Origin: Hyphomonadaceae bacterium UBA1933
GTDB taxonomy: Bacteria; Pseudomonadota; Alphaproteobacteria; Caulobacterales; Aquidulcibacteraceae
DNA: 64,000 nt
Direction: 5' to 3'
Assembly (NCBI GenBank): GCA_002337085.1
Contig: DDFH01000003.1
Location: 496,001-560,000, forward strand
Part shown: positions 35,118 through 42,266 of the stretch, piece by piece
Position numbering within the stretch: the first letter of the stretch is position 1
Layout of the letters: each line of letters opens with the position of its first letter
The notes under the pieces: model-generated
Told to the model about the DNA's origin: nothing
Databases searched by the model: none
What the model saw: only the letters and a program-made list of their open reading frames with translations
Position numbers and translations under genes: made by a program

Positions 35118-36875
35118 CTATTTAAATCTCGGTGTAGTGCTGCTTGTGTTTATTATTCTTGGAAGCCAGCGATCTTTGTCAAAAAAGGCATCCCATTTTT
35201 TAATAAATTTTGATTTTTCACAGTTGTAACGATGATGTTGAGAAATATGTGTATCTTTAATTCTTGATTGGGTTTCATGGTGAATGGCATCGATGTCGTT
35301 ACAAATACAATTATAATAGCCATTGCTTAGTAGCTTGAGACACAAATCAATATCATTAAAAGCTATTGCAAATTGCTCCTCATCAAAGCCCCCGATTTCA
35401 TCAAATTTGTCCTTTGTTATGGCTAAAAATGCACCGGTTACTGCACTGCGCAATGAATTAAAATACAGAATGGGTAGTGAGTTTATTTTTTCTCGAGACA
35501 GGTTTGCAAAAACATGCCCACAGGCATCGTTGACCCCCATATATACACCACAATGTTGAAGTGTATCATTATCGTACCAAAGTCTCGCGCCAATTGCCCC
35601 AATGTTTTTATTTTCTGCAATTGCTTCTATTGAGCGTAGCCAGCCATTTGTAATAAACTCTATGTCATTATTGACAAATATCAATAAATTCCCACAGGCT
35701 GATTTAGCACCAAGGTTACATAGTTTTGAAAAATTAAATTCAAAATCCGCATTTATTATACGAACATTGTTTTTTTTATGCTTATCAAATAGATTATATG
35801 TTTCTGGTTCTATTGAACCGTTGTTTATAATAATAATTTCAAAGTCACTGTCATTGGTTGTGATAAATATACTATTTAGACATTTTTCTAGTAAATTCGC
35901 TTTGTCCCTAGTTGGAATTATGATGCTGGTCTTAAAATTATTGCGTGATTTTTTGACAATTGCAGGTTTATTTATTTTACTTGAAATTGCTATTGGTGCC
36001 GAATATTTGGCAAATTTATTTTCAATATCTTTCCACTGGGCAGTGTAGTCAATTACATATCCACTTTTTCTTAATAATGGTATTGAATAACCCAATCTTT
36101 GGAATAACATAGGGTCAAATGCAGGAAAAGCCGTTGGTATTTTGTCGATCCATTTATCAAGAATAATAAAATTTGCACTTGTGTGCTTTGTTATTGCCCT
36201 GCAAACCTGAAAATATGCATCTTCAACTAGTGAATCATCTTCTCCAATTTCAAGAATATATTCGCATTCTTCAACGTTGCTTGTAATAAAGCCTATGTTT
36301 GCACCTTTTTTTAATCCTAATTTATCTTTCAGGGACGCATAAATTTCCTTTCCTTCGCACAATATTCCAATTTTTGAAGTAAATTTTGTTGGATCATTAA
36401 ATGGAGATAGTGCTACCTTTAATTCATGTGAACAAAGGGTGTTTTCCAAAATAGTATCTGAGTTATCTGCGTTTATGCCAAAGCTATTTTTACTAAATAA
36501 CATAGATATAAGACGTGTTAATAAATATTTTATTCCATTTCCATCACGTAATAATGAAAATGCTTTTGATACGTAAATTAAGGATTTTTCAAAAAAACTT
36601 AAACGCGTAAATTGAATTTTTTTTTCTTCAATTTCATAATCACGTGAGCCAACAATAATTGATATTTCATATGAACCATTTTGAAAATACGCATATTCCT
36701 TTTTGTTAATGTCACAACAAAGTTCGATACACTTATTTGTGTAGCTATTTGTAATTTGAAGACAAATAGGAATTGAAGAATTGTTGCTTAAGAGATGTAT
36801 TCCACTTTTTAATTGATGGATTCCTGTCGAGTTCTTTTCCCAAGGTTCAATATCAAATATATTTTCGAAAAACAC
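35118..36875 (-). CDS. GT2 glycosyltransferase with long uncharacterised N-terminal region
   Basis: 585 residues. Residues 1-300 are not recognised: a beta-rich start (GIHQLKSGIHLLSNNSSIPI) that may be a carbohydrate-binding or chain-sensing fold, then mixed sequence. Residues about 310-560 are GT2 (FKTSIIIPTRDKANLLEKCL, IIIINNGSIE, LLIFVNNDIEFITNGWLRSI, IGARLWYDNDTLQHCGVYMG, AVTGAFLAITKDKFDE, FNDIDLCLKLLSNGYYN). This last domain is a paralogue of the second domain in the 29179-31287 protein. It is the first gene of the minus-strand run, 202 bp ahead of wzm. Confidence 0.78.
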   Translation of the reverse strand: MFFENIFDIEPWEKNSTGIHQLKSGIHLLSNNSSIPICLQITNSYTNKCIELCCDINKKEYAYFQNGSYEISIIVGSRDYEIEEKKIQFTRLSFFEKSLIYVSKAFSLLRDGNGIKYLLTRLISMLFSKNSFGINADNSDTILENTLCSHELKVALSPFNDPTKFTSKIGILCEGKEIYASLKDKLGLKKGANIGFITSNVEECEYILEIGEDDSLVEDAYFQVCRAITKHTSANFIILDKWIDKIPTAFPAFDPMLFQRLGYSIPLLRKSGYVIDYTAQWKDIENKFAKYSAPIAISSKINKPAIVKKSRNNFKTSIIIPTRDKANLLEKCLNSIFITTNDSDFEIIIINNGSIEPETYNLFDKHKKNNVRIINADFEFNFSKLCNLGAKSACGNLLIFVNNDIEFITNGWLRSIEAIAENKNIGAIGARLWYDNDTLQHCGVYMGVNDACGHVFANLSREKINSLPILYFNSLRSAVTGAFLAITKDKFDEIGGFDEEQFAIAFNDIDLCLKLLSNGYYNCICNDIDAIHHETQSRIKDTHISQHHRYNCEKSKFIKKWDAFFDKDRWLPRIINTSSTTPRFK

Positions 36876-37168
36876 GTTTGATTTCCGTTCGCATTTTTAT
36901 TTAATAATCTAGTGACACTTATAAATATCAAATCAGATAGGATATAATTATAAAGTAAGGATTTATGATATAGACTAATTTAATTGTAAACAGCTATATA
37001 AAATAGCTGCTTAATTATAATGGGTAATTTCTAAAAAAATTTATTATATGCATCAATTGATTATGATTAATGGCTTTGCTGATTATGTAGGATAGGTGTT
37101 TAAAACGAGACAATAACTATCATGAAGTTTTAACAAGCAAAGCGAAACTAGCGTGTGATATAAAGAAA

Positions 37169-37253
37169 TGGTGCCTCTGGCCGGAGTCGAACCGGCACAC
37201 CTCTCGGTACTCGATTTTGAGTCGAGCGCGTCTACCAATTCCACCACAGAGGC
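37169..37253 (-). tRNA. tRNA-Leu (anticodon CAA)
   Basis: 85 nt on the minus strand. The acceptor stem GCCTCTG pairs with CAGAGGC, discriminator A and encoded CCA. The anticodon arm is CTCGA-CTCAAAA-TCGAG, giving CAA (reads UUG). A long variable arm and T-arm GGTTCGAGTCC are present, as expected for class II tRNA-Leu. Confidence 0.96.
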
Positions 37254-37379
37254 ACACTAGATTTCGTGTGAGCCAAGCAAAAAGCTTTGGCATAAATACG
37301 AGAATTGGAAACCGCTTGTTACATATTTCTTTTTAATTTTACAATATGTGAACTCATAGTTTCCGCAGAAAAATCTGCA

Positions 37380-37961
37380 TCAAGGCACAACACCATAAAT
37401 TTCTTTGGTTTTTTGGGCGTCTAGCATTTTCTGCATTGCCGGAATTACTTCTGCTGCAGTATCAACCACGCAGAAAGAGCTTTCAAAACCATCTGGAACA
37501 AAGTGGTGTGCGAAGAATTGGTCAACCAAGTCAACAAATGGTTGCCAAAACGCCTTATCGACAAAAACAATTGGTTTTTGGTGAAGTTGCAATCTATGCC
37601 AAGAAAGGGTTTCAACAACTTCTTCCAATGTGCCGATTCCGCCTGGCAAAACTGCGAAACCATCGGATTCAGCAAACAAAAGCCATTTTCTTTCGTGCAT
37701 CGTATCAACCATGATGGTTTCGATTTCTGGATGTGGTAATTCCCATTTTGTTAGGAAGTGGGGCATTATTCCCAATACACGCCCGCCATTTTCATGGGCG
37801 GCGCGTGAAGAAGCACCCATAAGACCAACATTGCCGCCGCCATAAACAAGGCGCTTACCGTTTTCAGCAATCAAAGTCCCTAATTCTGTTGCAAGATCAA
37901 TAAATTTTTTATCGGCTTTGTTTGAAGAGCCGCAATACACACAAATAGAATCTAATTTCAT
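37380..37961 (-). CDS. LOG family protein (nucleoside-5'-monophosphate phosphoribohydrolase type)
   Basis: 193 residues, Rossmann-like TIGR00730 family. It opens with SICVYCGSSNKADKKFID; GGGNVGLMG is the nucleotide loop, and PGGIGTLEEVVETLSWHRLQ carries the conserved PGGxGTxxE motif. Enzymes of this family cleave AMP or cytokinin ribotides to base plus ribose 5-phosphate; in bacteria the physiological role is often unknown. It lies upstream of the tRNA-Leu on the same strand. Confidence 0.9.
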   Translation of the reverse strand: MKLDSICVYCGSSNKADKKFIDLATELGTLIAENGKRLVYGGGNVGLMGASSRAAHENGGRVLGIMPHFLTKWELPHPEIETIMVDTMHERKWLLFAESDGFAVLPGGIGTLEEVVETLSWHRLQLHQKPIVFVDKAFWQPFVDLVDQFFAHHFVPDGFESSFCVVDTAAEVIPAMQKMLDAQKTKEIYGVVP

Positions 37962-38070
37962 TCTTATTTTTCCTCAAATATTATTATTTTAGTTTTGGGG
38001 GAAACTATAATTAATATCTCAAATTAATATTGCAATAAGATGAACAATAAATTGACATTAGATATTGTTG

Positions 38071-38131
38071 TTTTGTCCGTATTGGACAAAGTGTCATTGG
38101 GCAATACGTCCAGTTGTTACCATTTGTCCAA
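38071..38131 (+). promoter_or_regulatory. Leader RNA with alternative hairpins ahead of the TonB receptor gene
   Basis: The segment TTGGACAAA (38082-38090) can pair with TTTGTCC just upstream (38072-38078) or with TTTGTCCAA downstream (38123-38131). CGTATTG (38078-38084) can also pair with CAATACG (38102-38108), enclosing GACA-AAG-TGTC. These pairings exclude one another, as in attenuators or riboswitches. A terminator-like hairpin follows at 38137-38161. I recognise no known riboswitch class. The GTATTG-N17-CAATAC element could instead be a protein operator. Confidence 0.45.
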
Positions 38132-38136
38132 GGTGT

Positions 38137-38163
38137 AAACCCCCATCATAAATGGGGGTTTTA
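38137..38163 (+). terminator. Intrinsic-terminator-like hairpin touching the TonB receptor start codon
   Basis: AAACCCCCAT pairs perfectly with ATGGGGGTTT over ten base pairs, loop CATAA, and the T run leads straight into ATG (38163). The GGGGG in the 3' arm is also the only Shine-Dalgarno-like sequence for that ATG, so the hairpin could stop transcription or hide the start. Confidence 0.65.
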
Positions 38164-40178
38164 TGAAAAAAGCTGATTTATTTAAAAACGTAGCAATTAT
38201 TTGTTTCGCATTTGTACCGTCATTATCTTTTGCAGATAGTGTTTCTGATGTTAATAGTGGTGAAGTTGTTATTGTTACTGCAACAAGAACGCCACGCCCA
38301 ATAGATAAAGTCCCTGTAAGCGTAAGCGTAATCACCAAAGACGATATTAAAAATGTAAATGTTGATAAAATTCAAGACTTATTAAAGAATATTGAAAGCG
38401 TTGATATTGGGCAACAATTCAGTGTTGCCCATTCCGCAGGGGTAAATATTCGCGGTGTTGGTGGTTCATTTGTTGGTAATACCACGCAATTGATGCTTGA
38501 TGGCATGGCAACAGACACAATCATATCGAATGTTATGGGGCGTGGTGGCCTTAATTTTATGTCGCCATGGGATGTTGATAGAATAGAGGTTGCACGTGGC
38601 CCTGGTTCGGCTTCTTATGGTCCTGGCGTTATTGGCGGCATGGTTAACATCGTACCTAAACGCTGGACAGAGGGTGATCTTGCTGAACTTCATGCGTCAT
38701 ATGGAACGCATAATACACAAAAATATGGGGTTGCGATTGGCACGGCAAACGAAACTTTTGATGTTCGCGCGTCATATTATGACGCTTCAAGTGATGGTTT
38801 TATTTCGCAAACAATTGCCGCATTTGGTCAAGTTGATTTAGGGCCACGCGATTGGAAAGATAAAAAGGCGTCACTTTCTTCGCATTTTAGGCCTGCGGAA
38901 GGTCATGAATTTACTGCATCTGTACAGACATTTAAAACTGATTCACTTTCTGTTGGCGGCAGACCTTTTTACACGCAGGATTTTAAAGGGAATGCATATA
39001 CATTGGGGTATAAATATACGCCAAGCGATAAAATCAAAATTGATTCTAATGTACGATATGTGAAAAATGACCAAGCTATTGCTTATGACGAGCTTGTAGG
39101 CTCTCAATACGTTTCATCTGGTGATACTTATGGGCGATATAGTGATTCATTAACAGCCAGCATTAGTGCAGAATTGAATTTTATTACAAATAACTCGCTT
39201 TTGCTTGGATATGAATATGGGGACGGAAAACAGGATGTTAAATCTCTTACAAGTGATGTGATGACTGTAACAACTTCCAAAGCCCGCACTAATTCTGCAT
39301 TCATCCAAGACGAATATACATTCGGCAAATTAGTCTTATTGGCCGGTGTCCGTTTTGACGGCATAAAAATGTATGGCGATGCAATCAATGGGGTTCCAAA
39401 GGCCGGTGTAAAAGATAGCAAAGATGACGTTTATAATTATAGATTTGGTGCAAGATACCAAGCTGATGAGGCGACATCATTCTATATCTCTTATGGTACT
39501 GCATATCTTCCGGCATATAATACACCTTATAAATATGTTGCCCCAAGCAATACAAGAATCGATAACCCAGATTTAAAACCGGAAAAATCAAAATCATTTG
39601 AAATCGGCATGAGCCACAATAGTGCATTTGGTAGAATACATGTTGCGGCATATTCGACTGACTATAAAGACAAAATTGCATTAATTTCCGGTGTGCTAAA
39701 CGGAAAGTCGCAATGGCAGAACTTTGGCGCAGTTCATGTAAACGGTCTTGAGTTAGGATATGAAGGTAAAATTGGTGAGACATTCCACCCATATGCAAAT
39801 TATTCATATACCCAGTCTGAAATTGTCAAAGATACAAATGCACTAAATGTTGGTCAAAGACTTACATATACCGCACCACAAAAATTCAATGCCGGATTTA
39901 TGTGGGAGGTTCTGGACGGTTTATCTTGGACAGTTAATGGTCGTTATATTGGCGATAAATATTTATCAACGCCTAATATTGATAGTTTTGAAAAACATCT
40001 AAACGCATATTCAACCTATGACACAAAGATCTCATATAGGTTGCCTGAAACCTATGGAGCCAAGGCAGAAATCTATTTGGCCGTGAATAATCTGACCGAT
40101 AAAATATATCGTGAATATCAATATTATGAATATTCAGACGGACGAACATTTACTTTCGGCATTGATACAAAATTCTAA
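38163..40178 (+). CDS. TonB-dependent outer-membrane receptor
   Basis: 671 residues. Signal peptide of about 24 residues ending LSFA, then a TonB-box-like stretch EVVIVTATRTPRPIDKVPVSV. The plug domain has VNIRGVG, DGMATDT and DRIEVARGPGSASYGPGVIG, and a 22-strand barrel ends in aromatic F (FGIDTKF). NPDLKPEKSKSFEIG and VNNLTDKIYREY are barrel signatures of siderophore, haem or cobalamin-type receptors. The substrate cannot be read from sequence. The PepSY-membrane gene 24 nt downstream suggests ferric-siderophore or metal uptake with reduction. Expression may be set by the leader hairpins. Confidence 0.9.
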   Translation: MKKADLFKNVAIICFAFVPSLSFADSVSDVNSGEVVIVTATRTPRPIDKVPVSVSVITKDDIKNVNVDKIQDLLKNIESVDIGQQFSVAHSAGVNIRGVGGSFVGNTTQLMLDGMATDTIISNVMGRGGLNFMSPWDVDRIEVARGPGSASYGPGVIGGMVNIVPKRWTEGDLAELHASYGTHNTQKYGVAIGTANETFDVRASYYDASSDGFISQTIAAFGQVDLGPRDWKDKKASLSSHFRPAEGHEFTASVQTFKTDSLSVGGRPFYTQDFKGNAYTLGYKYTPSDKIKIDSNVRYVKNDQAIAYDELVGSQYVSSGDTYGRYSDSLTASISAELNFITNNSLLLGYEYGDGKQDVKSLTSDVMTVTTSKARTNSAFIQDEYTFGKLVLLAGVRFDGIKMYGDAINGVPKAGVKDSKDDVYNYRFGARYQADEATSFYISYGTAYLPAYNTPYKYVAPSNTRIDNPDLKPEKSKSFEIGMSHNSAFGRIHVAAYSTDYKDKIALISGVLNGKSQWQNFGAVHVNGLELGYEGKIGETFHPYANYSYTQSEIVKDTNALNVGQRLTYTAPQKFNAGFMWEVLDGLSWTVNGRYIGDKYLSTPNIDSFEKHLNAYSTYDTKISYRLPETYGAKAEIYLAVNNLTDKIYREYQYYEYSDGRTFTFGIDTKF

Positions 40179-40202
40179 TTATAAATGGGGCAGTGGACAG
40201 CC

Positions 40203-41297
40203 ATGCAAAACGATAATTCTTCTGAAATTATAAAGAAAAAATCATCTGGTTTAATTCGGTGGGTTCATCGAATATCAGCATTGATAACTGCCCCCTTTAT
40301 TTTGGTATCGGTTGTTATTGCGCTTGCGTTGACCCATGTTCAAGCGGTTAATGAGTTTTCAAGAAGCATTCTGCCATCGAAACCAATTCCTAATGTCAGA
40401 CTTGCTGAACCAATTAAACAAGGCTCATGGGATCAGGCATTGAAACTTGCAAATCTTGCTATGCAATCTGATGGTAAAGTTATTACAACCGCAAGGCCGA
40501 ATGAAATTGTTGTTCAAGGTTTTGGTAAAAGATCCCATGATATCCAACATTCAAAACAAAACTCAAATATGCGGGTTTATGTTGATACTAACAATATGAC
40601 GATTACCCGTATGGAAGACAGGGAAAATTCACTTGTATTAAAGGCACATGCAATACATGGATTTCGCTTGTTTAATATGAAATATCTAAGCCTATCTGTA
40701 ATGACTACATTAGGGCTTACACTCGCATTCGTCACTGGAATGATGCTTTATACTGGTAAGGGGAGTTATCAAGGAAATGGGATGTCAAAATGGCATTATA
40801 CCTTGGGGGTGTGGTCAAGTGCATTCCTCGTAATAATGATTATTACGACGATGATGATGGAGTTTTCATTATTTTCCGGCTTCGGTAATAAAAAGGATGT
40901 TTCACATGAAATTCCTGCCATAAACCTGAATGTTCCAAAACAATTGGGGTCGCTGGATCAGGGCAGGGAGGTTGTAAAGCTTGCAATTGGTGAAATGCCA
41001 AAATCTGCCTTTATTCGTGATAATGGCAATAGCGTTAAATTTTCTCAAGTTGGTGACGGGATTGGCGGGAAGTCGGTTTTTGTGAACATTAACAAACAAG
41101 AAATTCAAAAAATCACCGATTGGCGCAATGATATGCAGGCGTTTATGTTCATAGTCCACGATGGGCGCTTTTTGGGTGGAATGAACAAATTTAATATTTA
41201 TGACTTTTTTGCACTGGTTTTGGCATTTGAAATTGTAAGCGGCCTGATAATTTTTGGCACACAAGTGTCGAGGAAAAGAGCGCCCGCAATTTCTTAA
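40203..41297 (+). CDS. PepSY-associated membrane protein (iron-uptake reductase type)
   Basis: About 364 residues with four membrane segments: RISALITAPFILVSVVIALAL near the start, LSLSVMTTLGLTLAFVTG, WSSAFLVIMIITTMM, and FFALVLAFEIVSGLII at the end. PepSY-like soluble parts lie between (VNINKQEIQKITDWR). Conserved His residues in WVHRIS, HAIHGFRL and WHYTLG fit haem-binding PepSY_TM proteins, often coupled to TonB receptors. The start is uncertain: 40185 is also in frame, but neither has a strong ribosome binding site. Probably co-transcribed with the receptor. Confidence 0.78.
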   Translation: MQNDNSSEIIKKKSSGLIRWVHRISALITAPFILVSVVIALALTHVQAVNEFSRSILPSKPIPNVRLAEPIKQGSWDQALKLANLAMQSDGKVITTARPNEIVVQGFGKRSHDIQHSKQNSNMRVYVDTNNMTITRMEDRENSLVLKAHAIHGFRLFNMKYLSLSVMTTLGLTLAFVTGMMLYTGKGSYQGNGMSKWHYTLGVWSSAFLVIMIITTMMMEFSLFSGFGNKKDVSHEIPAINLNVPKQLGSLDQGREVVKLAIGEMPKSAFIRDNGNSVKFSQVGDGIGGKSVFVNINKQEIQKITDWRNDMQAFMFIVHDGRFLGGMNKFNIYDFFALVLAFEIVSGLIIFGTQVSRKRAPAIS

Positions 41298-41314
41298 AAG
41301 TCAAAAGTTAGATA

Positions 41315-41824
41315 CTATTTACAATCGCTTTTGTGTGGGTAAACCGATTGTGGGATGCCATTTGCAAGCTCATATTCAAGGGAAACTTTGGAAGTTTCAG
41401 TAATAACAGGATTATTACAATATTCGCTTTTGAGGTTTCTATCCCAATAGTCTTTGAAATTTGCCGAATTTATTGTGCTATCAGTGATTTTATATTTTAA
41501 TTTAACCTCGGGGCCGAAAGCTTCTGCATTGGTCATTGTAACTGAAGCATTGATTTTTAATGGTAGCTTTGGCGATAAAGCCGCGATTATTTTTTGTGAA
41601 TCAGCGTTTTGATCGGCAACTGATTGCGCTTGTTCAGTGGCATCTTTTTTAACGGCCAAATCATTTGCCATCTGATTTACCGATCCGTTGATTTTAGGAT
41701 TAATATAGTTTTTTGCGATAAAGCCGCCGGCGGAAACCGCGAAAATAAATACAATCATACCCAAAATATTAAAGCCAGATTTTTTGTTATTCTGTTTTTG
41801 ATTGCCAATATTATTTTCTACCAT
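41315..41824 (-). CDS. Single-membrane-span protein of unknown function
   Basis: About 169 residues. I do not recognise the family. A short Asn/Gln/Lys-rich cytoplasmic tail precedes one membrane helix (FNILGMIVFIFAVSAGGFIA), followed by a periplasmic domain of about 130 residues. Two late cysteines (SEYCNNP, HKSDCK) may form a disulfide. The start at 41824 is supported by AGGAG seven nt upstream; the frame extends to 41860. Convergent with the PepSY gene, 17 nt apart. Confidence 0.6.
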   Translation of the reverse strand: MVENNIGNQKQNNKKSGFNILGMIVFIFAVSAGGFIAKNYINPKINGSVNQMANDLAVKKDATEQAQSVADQNADSQKIIAALSPKLPLKINASVTMTNAEAFGPEVKLKYKITDSTINSANFKDYWDRNLKSEYCNNPVITETSKVSLEYELANGIPQSVYPHKSDCK

Positions 41825-42022
41825 ATCACCACTCCTGAAACTAAAGGTATAGGTTGGCATTTATAATAGTTTCTGTCGTGGTTTGCAATTAAAAACCATA
41901 TAATTTTTATGGTTTTATTTATGCGGTAAAAACAATCAGATATGGCGTAATGCAATAGTATCATTCTACGTTTTTAGGAAAACACAAAAGTAGGTAGAGA
42001 TAAGGTTTAATTGTTTTGGAAG

Positions 42023-42098
42023 TGGTGCCGGCTGCAGGAATCGAACCCGCGACCATTCGATTACAAATCGAGTGCTCTACCTGCTGAGCTAAGCCGGC
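42023..42098 (-). tRNA. tRNA-Thr (anticodon TGT)
   Basis: 76 nt on the minus strand. Acceptor GCCGGCT pairs with AGCCGGC, discriminator A and encoded CCA. The D arm is AGCTCAGCAGGTAGAGC, the anticodon loop TTTGTAA gives TGT (Thr), and the T arm is CGGGTTCGATTCC. Confidence 0.96.
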
Positions 42099-42266
42099 AC
42101 ATATTGAGTGCTGCTAAATGGCGAATTATTTTTATCTATGCAAGTGCTTTATCATAACTTTTTTCAGTAATCGCTGAAAATTTCAGCCTGTTTGTTATAT
42201 TTGTCATTCAAAAATGTGCTTTTTAGGTGGATAAGTTTTGCATATTTAATTTGTATTGGATAAAAA

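Noticed and set aside
34950..35213. 87-codon plus-strand ORF between wzm and the next GT
   Set aside because: Half is antisense to the GT2 gene; composition is only AT-rich background and there is no Shine-Dalgarno.
38071..38131. Cobalamin riboswitch ahead of the TonB gene
   Set aside because: The leader is too short and I see no B12-box (GCCACTG-type) sequence; an unclassified leader is the better call.
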